DNA of 64,000 nucleotides from Thalassobacillus cyri (GCF_900107755.1 NZ_FNQR01000002.1:186001-250000), one strand, 5' to 3'. Shown: positions 26,140 to 35,098, counted from the stretch's first letter. Numbers and translations: made by a program. The notes: generated by a model not told the origin, from the letters alone.

Positions 26140-27252
26140 ATGAAAAACACATGGTTCAAATCTCTAGTATTTGCAGGAACTTTAACAATCGGCGCATTTG
26201 TTGGTGTGCAATCAACAGACGCAGCATCTTCCAATGCAGAAAAAACAGTAAAAGTTGCAGAAAAACAAGAAGTAGCAGCTGAGAAAAAGACAGAAGCGAA
26301 AGTGAATGACAAAGCAAAAGCAAACGCTTCTGCTAAATCTGACGTAGCTGCTGAAGTTACTGTTCAAGCTGAAGAAAAAGAAGAAGTAAGCAAATCTCAA
26401 CAAAACAAAGCGAAAGCTCAAGCATCAGCTAATGCAAGTGCAACAGCAAAAGAAAATGCATCAGAGAACTCTGCGGTTCTAGCTGGAGAAGTTGGAGAGA
26501 CAACTGAATCTGGCGAAGCAACAGAAGAAACAGTAGAAGTAGAAGTAGAAAAAGAAACAGCAACTGAAGAAGCTTCAACAGAAGAAGTTGAGGCAGGCGA
26601 AGAAAGCGAAGAAGCAACTGAGGAAGCACAAGAGGAAGTAAACAAGTCACAAGAAAACAAAGCTAACTCCCAAGCAGCAGCGAATGCCAGCGCTACAGCG
26701 AAAGCAAACGCTTCTGAAAACTCTGCTGTTCTAGCCGGAGAAGTTGAAGAAACAACTGAATCAGGTGAAGCAACAGAAGACGAAGCTACGGAAGAAGAGA
26801 CAGAAGCTGATGAAAAGGAAGAAGCTGTAGAAGAAGAGACAACTGAAGAAGGTACAAAAGAAAATGTAGAAGTTGACGAAGAAACAACTACGGAAGAAGA
26901 GTCTACAGAAGAAGTTGAGGTAGATGAAGGTAGCGAAGAAACAACAGAGGAAGATGAAGAAGCAACAGACGAAGCACAAGAAGGAGTAAATAAATCTGAA
27001 GAAAACAAAGTAAACGCTCAAGCATCTGCAAACGCAAGCGCAACAGCAAAAGAGCACGCTTCTGATAGTTCTGCTGTACTAGCAGTAGCAGTTGACGAGG
27101 AAGCAGAAGAATCTGTTGAGACAGACGAGGAAGCTGCGGAAGAAGAGGTTGAAGTCGACGAAGAAAACGAAGAAGCAGTTGAGGAAGAAGAAACAACGGA
27201 AGAAGACGAAGAAACAGTACAAGTTTCTGTAAATGCTACAGTAGAAGAATAA
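26140..27252 (+). CDS. Exported acidic protein with three repeat modules
   Basis: 370 residues with a signal peptide (KSLVFAGTLTIGAFVGVQSTDAA). The mature part alternates long Glu/Thr/Val tracts with three copies of a module reading approximately VNKSQENKANAQASANASA-TAKENASENSAVLAGEV (about residues 82-118, 166-204 and 282-318). The mature protein is extremely acidic (Glu well above 25 percent). No anchor motif is visible, so it may be released or held ionically to the wall. Acidic exported proteins are typical of halophiles. Function unknown. Confidence 0.75.
   Translation: MKNTWFKSLVFAGTLTIGAFVGVQSTDAASSNAEKTVKVAEKQEVAAEKKTEAKVNDKAKANASAKSDVAAEVTVQAEEKEEVSKSQQNKAKAQASANASATAKENASENSAVLAGEVGETTESGEATEETVEVEVEKETATEEASTEEVEAGEESEEATEEAQEEVNKSQENKANSQAAANASATAKANASENSAVLAGEVEETTESGEATEDEATEEETEADEKEEAVEEETTEEGTKENVEVDEETTTEEESTEEVEVDEGSEETTEEDEEATDEAQEGVNKSEENKVNAQASANASATAKEHASDSSAVLAVAVDEEAEESVETDEEAAEEEVEVDEENEEAVEEEETTEEDEETVQVSVNATVEE
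26386..27100 (+). repeat. Triplicated ~110-bp coding repeat
   Basis: Three diverged copies start at about 26386, 26638 and 26986, all encoding the K-S-x-x-N-K ... N-A-S-A-T-A-K ... A-S-[ED]-[NS]-S-A-V-L-A module. Confidence 0.75.
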
Positions 27253-27264
27253 TGATTAAATTAT

Positions 27265-27290
27265 AAGCCGGGGGTTTCCCCGGCTTCTTT
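27265..27290 (+). terminator. Terminator after the acidic repeat protein
   Basis: AAGCCGGGG pairs with CCCCGGCTT, followed by CTTTTT. Confidence 0.85.
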
Positions 27291-27319
27291 TTGTTGGGTG
27301 TTGTATCTCCTCCTTTTTG

Positions 27320-27422
27320 GGTTATGGAAGAACTTTCGTGCATTAAGTCAGAAGATGACTCAGTTAAGTAGGAAGTTTATTGAGACAGGGCGGAACATAA
27401 CAGCGTTAGGTCAGAATACGGC
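27320..27422 (+). repeat. Degenerate ~21-bp tandem repeats upstream of the NERD gene
   Basis: About five units share the core GTTAAGTCAGAA or GAGACAGGGCGGAAC at 20-22 base spacing: GGTTATGGAAGAAC, CATTAAGTCAGAAG, AGTTAAGTAGGAAG, GAGACAGGGCGGAAC, CGTTAGGTCAGAAT. The array ends about 75 bases before the gene start. The stretch 27371-27411 recurs with few changes downstream of the gene. Confidence 0.75.
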
Positions 27423-27495
27423 TGGATGTATAGAGGATTTTTCACTCTGATAGCGAATATAAGAGGGTACGCCTTAATAAAGGAGTGATAGATTA

Positions 27496-28461
27496 TTGAA
27501 AATAAGAGCGAAAACGATGGAGCACTTACAATTGGAAGCATTGTTACCTCGTCTGCATCCAACTCATAAGAAATGGAGTGAGGTGGAATCACACTTACTC
27601 AGGCATTCTGCCGGCCATTTCGGTGAAACGACTGCTGATGTCTATCTCCAGTACCTCTCCCACGATCGTTACCACATTTTACAGGATCTCCGCCTTTTTG
27701 ATGGCATCCGTCATTTTCAAATCGATGCCCTGATTCTGGCTCCCTCCTTCATCCTTATTCTGGAAATCAAAAATTTGAGAGGCAAATTGATTTTTGACCT
27801 CGAGCATCATCAGTTATTGCGAACCTATCAGAAGAAGCAGGATATTTTCCCTGATCCTTTTTTACAAGTGAAGCACCAGACCCTTCAGTTAACCCGCTGG
27901 ATGCAAGCATTCCAACTCCCCGAAACCCCTATTCATTCTTTCATCATCATAGCGAATCCTAATACTACCATTAAAACGCAAGGACGGGATATGCAGCAGT
28001 TAAAACGCAGGATCATTCGGCCAAAGCTGCTGTATTCTGAGGTAGAAAAATTGCATGCGAGGAGTGGTCCTCCCATTTGGACGCCTGATCAAATAAAGCA
28101 TGCTGCGGTAACGCTTCAAAGAGAAAACACACCATTTACTGCATCTATTTTGCAGCGGTTTGATTTAACAGCTGCTGACTTGGTTATGGGGGTGCGTTGT
28201 ACAAAATGTGAAGTATTTGGGATGGAACGAAAGCGCGCCCACTGGTATTGCCCTCAATGTGAGCATAAATCAGAAAATGCTCATCTCGATACATTACGGG
28301 ATTACCAATTACTTGTTGGAAATGAAATTTCGAATCAGGAATTCCGTTCGTTTGCCTGTTTATCATCGGAAAAAGTTGCACGCACGCTATTATCAGAATG
28401 CTGTACGCGATATGCTGGTAAAACTAGCGATCGGAAGTATATCTTAAATATCGTTAAGTAA
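27496..28461 (+). CDS. NERD-domain protein with C-terminal zinc ribbon
   Basis: 321 residues, TTG start (27496) after AAAGGAGTGATAGA. The NERD domain (about residues 35-150) resembles restriction-endonuclease folds; the candidate catalytic residues Asp77, Glu90 and Lys92 occur in FQIDALILAP and ILEIKNLRG, the D...ExK pattern. A zinc ribbon follows with Cys235, Cys238, Cys252 and Cys255 (CTKC...CPQC), and a short helical C-terminal part (NQEFRSFACLSSEKVARTLL). The arrangement suggests a nucleic-acid-processing enzyme, but no substrate is known. Both flanks carry related tandem repeats; the last codons and the stop lie within the first downstream unit. Confidence 0.83.
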   Translation: MKIRAKTMEHLQLEALLPRLHPTHKKWSEVESHLLRHSAGHFGETTADVYLQYLSHDRYHILQDLRLFDGIRHFQIDALILAPSFILILEIKNLRGKLIFDLEHHQLLRTYQKKQDIFPDPFLQVKHQTLQLTRWMQAFQLPETPIHSFIIIANPNTTIKTQGRDMQQLKRRIIRPKLLYSEVEKLHARSGPPIWTPDQIKHAAVTLQRENTPFTASILQRFDLTAADLVMGVRCTKCEVFGMERKRAHWYCPQCEHKSENAHLDTLRDYQLLVGNEISNQEFRSFACLSSEKVARTLLSECCTRYAGKTSDRKYILNIVK

Positions 28462-28590
28462 GAAGGTCTTCGCGTTAGGGCGGAAGTTTATTGAGATAGG
28501 GCAGAACATTTTTGAGACAGGGCGGAACATAGCTGCGTTAAGTAAGAACACCTCCGCTTTAAGACAGAACCCTCCCTCCACTAAGGTAAC
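28451..28590 (+). repeat. Degenerate ~21-bp tandem repeats downstream of the NERD gene
   Basis: Six to seven units: CGTTAAGTAAGAAG (containing the TAA stop of the gene), CGTTAGGGCGGAAG, GAGATAGGGCAGAAC, GAGACAGGGCGGAAC, CGTTAAGTAAGAAC, CTTTAAGACAGAAC, and a weak CACTAAGGTAACCC. Period 20-22 bases, same orientation as the upstream array. Confidence 0.75.
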
Positions 28591-28715
28591 CCCCTGACTT
28601 CTTACACATCCCCATTAGGTTGAAAGTCCAATTTTGTGTCAATTACGTTTACCAGCTCGATATTTCGTAAAAAGTTACATAGCATGAAATTTTTACAAGA
28701 AGGAGCGATGTGCCG

Positions 28716-29369
28716 ATGAAGCGTTGGTTGTTTCTCGCGATTACCATGATGATGATTGCGGTATTAGCTGCATGTGGCGGCAACAATGAAAGCGGTGAAG
28801 ACATGAAAAATAAGGAAAACACAGAAGAGAATAACCAAGATCAGAGCAGTGAAGAGAATAAGGAAAACGAAGACAGCAAGAGTAATGAGGAGAAAAGCGA
28901 AGTAACCCAGGAAGTTACGGTTGATTTGAAAAATCCGGATGATGAGAATATTGGCACCGCTAAATTGACCCAGCAGGAGGACGGTGTGCAGATCAGCCTG
29001 GATGCATCTGAACTTCCACCGGATGAACATGGGTTCCATATTCATGAGAAAGGAACCTGTGAGCCGCCTGAGTTTAAATCTGCTGGTGGTCACTTCAACC
29101 CGGAAGGTGTAAGTCACGGCACCAATAGTGAAGATGGACCACATGCGGGCGACTTGCCGAACATTAATGTAGGTGACGACGAGTCCGTCCAAGAGGAAAT
29201 CCTGGCAGAAAACGTAACCTTGAAAAAAGGGGAAGATAATTCGCTATTAAAAGAAGAAGGAACAGCATTGGTGATTCATGCGAAGCCAGACGACAATGAA
29301 TCCCAACCATCCGGTGATGCAGGCGTGCGGATTGCCTGCGGGGAAATCAATGATGGATTACTTGAATAA
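28716..29369 (+). CDS. sodC: Lipoprotein Cu,Zn-superoxide dismutase-like protein
   Basis: 217 residues starting at ATG 28716 after AAGGAG. A lipoprotein signal (lipobox LAAC, Cys20) is followed by an acidic Asn/Glu linker and a SodC domain (about 60-217). All metal-ligand motifs are present: GFHIHEKG (Cu His pair), GGHFNP (bridging His), SHG and GPHAGDL (Zn ligands) and VIHAKPDD (fourth Cu His), with the disulphide Cys residues in GTCEPP and IACG. B. subtilis YojM lacks a Cu ligand, whereas this one seems complete and could be catalytic. It acts on the outer face of the membrane. Confidence 0.9.
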   Translation: MKRWLFLAITMMMIAVLAACGGNNESGEDMKNKENTEENNQDQSSEENKENEDSKSNEEKSEVTQEVTVDLKNPDDENIGTAKLTQQEDGVQISLDASELPPDEHGFHIHEKGTCEPPEFKSAGGHFNPEGVSHGTNSEDGPHAGDLPNINVGDDESVQEEILAENVTLKKGEDNSLLKEEGTALVIHAKPDDNESQPSGDAGVRIACGEINDGLLE

Positions 29370-29371
29370 GC

Positions 29372-29402
29372 AAAAAGGACTCCCACGGCAGGAGTCCTTT
29401 TT
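29372..29402. terminator. Bidirectional terminator
   Basis: AAAAAGGACTCC (29372-29383) pairs with GGAGTCCTTTTT (29391-29402), between sodC and the convergent FUSC gene. Confidence 0.88.
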
Positions 29403-31564
29403 CATCGTAATCCTAATTTTACAGCCAGCACCAGCAGCGATTGGTTAACTCGCCACACATAGTATAGGTGATGGACAAGATCGCCTTGTCCCTGATCGGT
29501 GCTAGGGGCCAGGCGCTCGATTTGCTCTCGTTCATCCTGTAAATCATATAACTGACCGATATGTTCTTCGCCTCTTATTTTCCTAATCAGGGCATCAATG
29601 TTGTGTTCTAATTTTTTCTCAACCTTTGGAAAAACATCTTTCAATTCATCTGGATAGAAGAAATTCTTTTGATAAGAGGAAGCTACCAGGTGTTTGGCAT
29701 AGTAGTTGGTGGCTGTAAATATGGTAATCCATTTCGATAATTCTGAATGCTTCATCGCACCTGGCCGGTGCAGAATCGGCTGGGATTCATCTTTGATGGC
29801 CTGGACCTTTTCTTCCATCGCAAATGCCTGCTCTGCCAATTCCTTCACATTAACCGGTTTATGAAAACTGCTTACATACTGGATCACATATCCTTTCAAC
29901 TCTTCCAGGTAGTCAGCGAACGTCTCGTTCACCTTGTCATGTGTCTTTGTCGGTAAAAGAACCGCTGATACGAGAAACGCAATCGCTCCGCCGGCAATCG
30001 TATCAATGACACGGGCGCCTAATAACTCAAGACTGATTCCGCCTAACAACAGGTCGTACATGAAGGCAATAAGCAAGGTGATGAAAATGCTCATCGCAGT
30101 ATAGGAAACCGTCAAAATATAAAAGGCGGAAAAAACGACGACGAAGATAAGTGCCACTTCAATGGTGGCGTAGCTGGAAACAAGCCGGGCAAGCCCAAAA
30201 CCGATAATAGCGCCGATGACCGTGCCGACAGAACGCTGGAATCCCTTCAGATACGTGCGGCCGACCGTTTCTGTACCGAGCAGAACGATGAATGTTGTCA
30301 GAATCACCCAGTAGGGCTGGATTGGTGAAATGATATGGCCGACAATAACGGCGACCGTACCGCCCATCAAAGCCTGCAGCGCTTTCTTCGTCGAAGGTTT
30401 CAGCCCTTCTTCTTTCTCGTCTTCGGCCACCTCTTCATCATCGTGCTCCTCGGTTGATAGGGATTCACTATCCCCTTTTTGCAGGGAAAGCTGGATTTCT
30501 ATCGCGCCGTTGGTGACATGATCAGCAATCGAGTCGATGCGCCGCAATAAATAGAGCCTGCCTTTGGGACGGGGGCCTTGTTCGTCAAAAAGCAGATTGA
30601 TCCTATCCCGGAACTTTACGGTGGCTCGCTGGGCGGAGTGCAAATTCTCTTTTTTATATTCCGGGGCCAGAACATCTGCGTTACGAAGCGCAGCAATCAC
30701 CTCCACGAGCAATTGCCTCACTTCTGCTGTTTCAAAAGCGTCGTTCCGCTTCAATTCCGAAAGCGACTCAGCCAGGGTTTCGACAAACATAGCCGTGTCA
30801 AAAACATAAAGCCGTATTTGTGACGTCGTTAGACCTGGCCAAATTTCCGCAACGTCATGCGTATTCAAGTCAGTCGCGACGTTGCTGGCATATTCACGCA
30901 GCTTACGTACATTGTAATGCAATTTTTTCGCCCGGGATTCCTTTATTTCCGGATCCTGGATCATCTCGACCAACAGCTGAAAAGTCAAATTTGCCTGCGT
31001 GTGAAACGATTGGATACTTCGTCTCAGCATGTGTACAGAATCTTTGAAGATGAAAAAGTTATAAAGGAAGGCGTAGCTGATTCCGATAGCAATTGCCAGA
31101 TAGAACCAAGGAAATTGGGCAGCAGATAACTTTAAAAAGGATGAAATATAAACGGTCATGAAGCCGATCATACCAAGAGAAAAGTAACGGCTTCCGTATC
31201 TGGTGAAATAAAAGGCGGAAGTGATAATAACAATCATGAGTGAGGAAACGAGAAAAACACTTTCAGCGAATAATGCGCCCAGAGTTACGCCTCCCACGGC
31301 AGAGATCGCCAGCAGCCCTGTAGTTACTTGCTTTTCCTGTTTCGTATCGTCCATGACAGCCATGATGCCCAACATTCCAGCCATTCCAGCTACGATTGCT
31401 GGGGTCAACGCCTCCTGATCAATCCAGTTAAAGAGGAAAATCACGGTAAAAACCGAGGAGATCAGGCTCAATGTCGCTTTGCCTGCCTGGTTTAACCGCT
31501 TACGTCCTGGGTCAGAAGCGAGTAGTCTTCCTAACCAGTAATACTTGAGAGATAATTGTTTCAA
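29402..31564 (-). CDS. FUSC family membrane transporter (YccS/aromatic acid exporter-like)
   Basis: 720 residues, probable TTG start at 31564. Two blocks of about five to six transmembrane helices (about 30-170 and 400-530) are separated by a long helical cytoplasmic part, and a second cytoplasmic helical region ends the protein. This duplicated layout and motifs such as TKKALQALMGGTVAVIVGHI followed by PIQPYWVILTTFIVLLGTET and FQRSVGTVIGAIIGFGLAR are those of the FUSC family, whose members export aromatic acids or similar compounds. Substrate unknown. It is divergent from the MFS gene. Confidence 0.85.
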   Translation of the reverse strand: MKQLSLKYYWLGRLLASDPGRKRLNQAGKATLSLISSVFTVIFLFNWIDQEALTPAIVAGMAGMLGIMAVMDDTKQEKQVTTGLLAISAVGGVTLGALFAESVFLVSSLMIVIITSAFYFTRYGSRYFSLGMIGFMTVYISSFLKLSAAQFPWFYLAIAIGISYAFLYNFFIFKDSVHMLRRSIQSFHTQANLTFQLLVEMIQDPEIKESRAKKLHYNVRKLREYASNVATDLNTHDVAEIWPGLTTSQIRLYVFDTAMFVETLAESLSELKRNDAFETAEVRQLLVEVIAALRNADVLAPEYKKENLHSAQRATVKFRDRINLLFDEQGPRPKGRLYLLRRIDSIADHVTNGAIEIQLSLQKGDSESLSTEEHDDEEVAEDEKEEGLKPSTKKALQALMGGTVAVIVGHIISPIQPYWVILTTFIVLLGTETVGRTYLKGFQRSVGTVIGAIIGFGLARLVSSYATIEVALIFVVVFSAFYILTVSYTAMSIFITLLIAFMYDLLLGGISLELLGARVIDTIAGGAIAFLVSAVLLPTKTHDKVNETFADYLEELKGYVIQYVSSFHKPVNVKELAEQAFAMEEKVQAIKDESQPILHRPGAMKHSELSKWITIFTATNYYAKHLVASSYQKNFFYPDELKDVFPKVEKKLEHNIDALIRKIRGEEHIGQLYDLQDEREQIERLAPSTDQGQGDLVHHLYYVWRVNQSLLVLAVKLGLR

Positions 31565-31718
31565 TCCTTCATCAACCTTTAACGATGTATTATATTCTTT
31601 CTATTTTACGTGCCCTTAAGCGTGCGAGCAACTTATTTGAAAGGTGTTCACGATTTACAATAATTTTGAAAATGATAGGATGGTAATTAATGATTTATGA
31701 CATGAGAGGAAAATAGAT

Positions 31719-32918
31719 ATGAAAAAGCAACCACCACAAACGAAGAAAATACTTCTAATCATTGGCATCATGTTTGTAGCGTTCAACTTACGTCCAGCTA
31801 TCACCGGAGTCGGCCCGCTCATCAGTTCGATCCGGACAGACTTGGGCATTTCCTACGGTGCGGCTGGGTTTATTACCACGCTGCCATTGATTTCTTTTGC
31901 GGTGTTTTCTTTTTTAGCACCTAAACTTGGTAATCGGTTCGGCTATGAGCGGATGGTCTTCATGGGATTAGTAACGTTGATGATCGGAATCGCCATCCGC
32001 TATATTGCCACAGCTCCCACATTATACACCGGAACAGCTCTCGTTGGTATAGGAATCGCCATTTCCAATGTACTGCTTCCGGGGATCATCAAGGATCGTT
32101 ATCCTGGAAGAATCGGTTTGATGACGGCTGTTTATACGACATCCATGTCCGTTTTTTCAGCTGTTGGTTCCGGGCTCAGCATCCCGCTTGCGAAAGGGCT
32201 GGGACTTGGATGGGAAAATGCTCTGTTCGCCTGGGTACTGCTTGCATTGATTGCCGCTTTTTTATGGATTCCCCAGCTTTCCCGTCCTGTGAAAAAGGAT
32301 GACAAGCAAACAGCCGGACTTGGAGGACCTCCGATTTGGAAGTCGAAAATAGCCTGGCAGGTTACCATTTTCATGGGGCTGCAATCGTTTTTATTTTACA
32401 GCCTGATTACCTGGCTTCCGGAAATCATGACCGGAAAAGGCCTTGGTATCGCAGCGGCAGGATTGATGGTATCCACGATGCAGCTATCCGGGCTCCCGAT
32501 GACATTCCTGACCCCTGTACTGGCAGACCGTTTCCGCAATCAGCGGGGGTTAATCATTATGATTGGTACTCTATATCTTACAGGTTTAACTGGCATGTTA
32601 GTCAGCACCAGTACAGCCTGGCTGACTGGCAGTGTGATGCTGATGGGGATGGGGCAGGCGTCCAGTATCAGTCTCGCGCTCACGCTGCTTGGTCTACGTG
32701 CCGCCAATGCCCGTGAGAGTGCAGCGTTATCCGGTATGGCGCAGTCATTTGGGTATGCACTGGCTGCCATCGGTCCTACTATGATTGGAATCGTCATTGA
32801 TGTATCCGCAACGGTTAATGTTCCGATAATAATTTTTATATGTATTTTAATTATGATGGTTCTGGCAGGCTTCGGCGCAGCACGCGATCAAACTATCTTT
32901 GAAAGGCAGACGAGTTGA
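31719..32918 (+). CDS. MFS transporter, CynX/NimT family
   Basis: 399 residues with twelve predicted helices. The N-terminal IMFVAFNLRPAITGVGPLI matches the CynX/NimT/YycB cluster of the major facilitator superfamily, originally linked to cyanate and 2-nitroimidazole transport. The start is ATG 31719 preceded by GAGAGGAAAATAG. Substrate cannot be inferred from the sequence. Divergent from the FUSC gene across a 154-base gap. Confidence 0.85.
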   Translation: MKKQPPQTKKILLIIGIMFVAFNLRPAITGVGPLISSIRTDLGISYGAAGFITTLPLISFAVFSFLAPKLGNRFGYERMVFMGLVTLMIGIAIRYIATAPTLYTGTALVGIGIAISNVLLPGIIKDRYPGRIGLMTAVYTTSMSVFSAVGSGLSIPLAKGLGLGWENALFAWVLLALIAAFLWIPQLSRPVKKDDKQTAGLGGPPIWKSKIAWQVTIFMGLQSFLFYSLITWLPEIMTGKGLGIAAAGLMVSTMQLSGLPMTFLTPVLADRFRNQRGLIIMIGTLYLTGLTGMLVSTSTAWLTGSVMLMGMGQASSISLALTLLGLRAANARESAALSGMAQSFGYALAAIGPTMIGIVIDVSATVNVPIIIFICILIMMVLAGFGAARDQTIFERQTS

Positions 32919-33110
32919 GTCTGTGCATGCTCATGGCTTACCCAAAACACAGATGAAACTCAAAAAAACTGTCTTCAGTTTGTTAATACTTGCTATCTCG
33001 TCTTTTATTACCTTTCCCCTTTCAATGATCTCTTAAAAAGAACATCTTTAAATCAAAACTTGAATAAGATAGCTAACAATAACAAATTTGATATAGAATG
33101 GAGAATTCCA

Positions 33111-33956
33111 TTGCTACAAATATCGGGGATGCCTTTTCAATCAATGGACTCGTTGAACGTTGGGAATGTGGAAAGAATCATCATCCAACAAATGAATAAC
33201 TCTCATGTCCTTTATTCTTTTCCTTCCCTTAACGAACTTTTGTTTGAAATTAAAGTCCGAAATAACATGATAGAAAGTGCAAAAGAAATGAATCAAAGTG
33301 AAGCTGGATTTACAACCTTTAAATATGCGCGTTGTAATACTGAATATTGGTATTTAACAACTCAAGGTGGATTTATGTTAAAGCATAATATACTTCCCTC
33401 GGATGCTATTCTAGACATTTATAGAAACAGTTCACTTTATGCATTTGAATGTGCGACAGCATGTGTAATCATCTTTTACCATGCGCTATTGAAAAGTATA
33501 GGTAAAAAAGCATTTAATTTCATGTTTCAAAATCTCTATTTATACAGTTGGCATACTGATCCTGATCTAGGACTACAAACTTTTTATTCGGATCATTTTA
33601 TACCTGGTGATGTAGTATATTTTAAAAACCCTGATTATAACCCTGCAACCCCCTGGTTTAGAGGGGTGAATGCTGTCGCTATGACAGAGGGGAAGCTATT
33701 TGGACATGGATTTGGAATAAAAAACGATAAAGAGATGATACATAGTTTAAATGAGAAAAGAAAGAAAGGAAGTAATGTAACGGCTTATTTAACAAATTTG
33801 GTCACAAGGCTTACTTTTTATAATTTAACTACTAACAAAAAAATAGATAGAGTATTTACAGATTATAGAAAGAAGCAGATAGTAGTGCACCATAATAAAA
33901 GTTCGATTTCCTATGAAAAATATTGGTTTTATCTATATAAAGTACTTAATATTTAA
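33111..33956 (+). CDS. tgl: Protein-glutamine gamma-glutamyltransferase (spore coat)
   Basis: 281 residues from TTG 33111, chosen because GGAG lies eight bases upstream and the product then begins LLQISG, aligning with MIIVSG of B. subtilis Tgl (245 residues). The catalytic Cys114 is in YAFECATACVIIFYHALL, and LYSWHTDPD, GDVVYFKNPDYNP and GHGFGI follow as in Tgl. The enzyme cross-links coat proteins such as GerQ via Gln-Lys isopeptide bonds late in sporulation. The C terminus is about 35 residues longer than in B. subtilis. The gene is notably AT-rich. A sporulation gene (YjcZ type) follows. Confidence 0.9.
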   Translation: MLQISGMPFQSMDSLNVGNVERIIIQQMNNSHVLYSFPSLNELLFEIKVRNNMIESAKEMNQSEAGFTTFKYARCNTEYWYLTTQGGFMLKHNILPSDAILDIYRNSSLYAFECATACVIIFYHALLKSIGKKAFNFMFQNLYLYSWHTDPDLGLQTFYSDHFIPGDVVYFKNPDYNPATPWFRGVNAVAMTEGKLFGHGFGIKNDKEMIHSLNEKRKKGSNVTAYLTNLVTRLTFYNLTTNKKIDRVFTDYRKKQIVVHHNKSSISYEKYWFYLYKVLNI

Positions 33957-34064
33957 ATCATCGTGGCTTGGGCTTAGGAGTCCAGCCCATTTTGGATATT
34001 GACGGGCTCTGTATAAAACTAGGTGAATATAATGTAGTGAACAAATTTGAAAGGAAGTGTATTC

Positions 34065-34262
34065 ATGTATGCAAATGTAAATGCAGCACCGTATATGGGG
34101 GCTAATGTGAACGCAGCTCCAACAATGGCAGCTAATGTTCCTCCAACGCCTGGTTATGGATATATGGCTCCTGTACGCAGAGACGATAGCTTTGTATTGA
34201 TAGTGGTGTTGTTTATTTTATTAATTATTGTGGGAGCAGCTTGCGGATTCCCTAAGTGCTAA
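34065..34262 (+). CDS. YjcZ-family sporulation protein
   Basis: 65 residues starting at ATG 34065 with AAAGGAAG nine bases upstream. The N terminus has two imperfect copies of ANVNAAPxM, then VPPTPGYGYM, and the C terminus is the YjcZ hallmark: a polar R-x-D-D-S-F turn followed by a single membrane helix LIVVLFILLIIVGAA. Members are small membrane proteins of spore-formers, usually expressed in sporulation. It follows tgl on the same strand and has its own terminator. Confidence 0.85.
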   Translation: MYANVNAAPYMGANVNAAPTMAANVPPTPGYGYMAPVRRDDSFVLIVVLFILLIIVGAACGFPKC

Positions 34263-34321
34263 CAATACAAACAAAAGTATGAAAGTCCTGTACCATTCAT
34301 ATTTGTGCAGGCAACAACAAT

Positions 34322-34360
34322 GCAAGGGCTAAATCCCAAGATTTAGCCCCACTTGCATTA
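34322..34360. terminator. Bidirectional terminator
   Basis: GCAAGGGCTAAATC pairs with GATTTAGCCCCACTTGC, with a T-run after it, between convergent YjcZ and lipoprotein genes. Confidence 0.8.
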
Positions 34361-34412
34361 TTTTTTTATGGATGAGAATGGAAGCTGCTTCTTATTCAAT
34401 CGGAGGCTTGTT

Positions 34413-35072
34413 TTATTCTAAACCAATCTCAAACTCTTTCGCTTCAGCGATTGTGCCCTGGCTCTCATCCATCACATCACTGGTTGTTATTGTAATAGAT
34501 TTCAGCTCATCTACCTTGGTATCATTGAGTACAAACCCCATATTACCGAATTTCACTTCTCCAGATTCATATTTTCCGTAAAGCTTCTCTAGATAGAAAT
34601 CATCGTCAAAATCTTTTTTCTCGCCTGCGTTCGTTTCCAGTAAATCTACCGGAGCGAAGTTGATCGGCTGATCGCTGGTATTCTTGACGGCAACCGTAAA
34701 CTTGATATAGTTGAAATTCGCTTCATTATCGCTAAACGCATGAAAATAGTCGATCAAGTCCGGGGAAGGGGAGTAGTTCAACACTTTAATATCTTCGATT
34801 ACAAGCTGCACAGGCCCGATTTCTTCAACTGTGTGCCCTTCTTTGATGGTCTCGAGTGCGAGCTGGCCGTTTTCATCCTCGATGTGATCCCCCGCTTGTT
34901 TCAGCTCTCGGTCATCGCTTGCCTGTGGGTTGTTGCTATACTTCTTTTTTTCCGGAATTTCAAATGGTGCCGTGCTGTCTTTTGTCTCAGCATGGCTTTC
35001 AGTGTTATTACCATATGTCGAACATCCTGCTAACAAAATCAAGCTGAACACCAACATTATCAGATGTTTCAT
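34413..35072 (-). CDS. Lipoprotein, DUF4352-like immunoglobulin-type fold
   Basis: 219 residues from ATG 35072 (AAGGAGG nine bases upstream). The lipobox LLAGC places Cys near residue 16, followed by a linker rich in charged residues and a beta-rich domain with VQLVIEDIKVLNYSP, YIKFTVAVKNTSDQPINFAPV and the C-terminal KSITITTSDV. This matches the style of telomere-repeat-binding-like/DUF4352 lipoproteins found in Bacillus, function unknown. It is exported and anchored to the outer face of the membrane. It lies next to the alkaline phosphatase gene on the same strand, but a terminator separates them. Confidence 0.75.
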   Translation of the reverse strand: MKHLIMLVFSLILLAGCSTYGNNTESHAETKDSTAPFEIPEKKKYSNNPQASDDRELKQAGDHIEDENGQLALETIKEGHTVEEIGPVQLVIEDIKVLNYSPSPDLIDYFHAFSDNEANFNYIKFTVAVKNTSDQPINFAPVDLLETNAGEKKDFDDDFYLEKLYGKYESGEVKFGNMGFVLNDTKVDELKSITITTSDVMDESQGTIAEAKEFEIGLE

Positions 35073-35098
35073 GAACATCGCCTCCTTATCCAACCCGT

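Noticed and set aside
26212-27196. Long minus-strand ORFs rich in Ser, Leu and Phe
   Set aside because: They are shadows of the GAA/GCA-rich coding strand of the acidic repeat protein and have no ribosome binding site.
27320-28590. CRISPR array around the NERD gene
   Set aside because: The units are degenerate, only 20-22 bases apart, have no unique spacers, and no cas genes are near.
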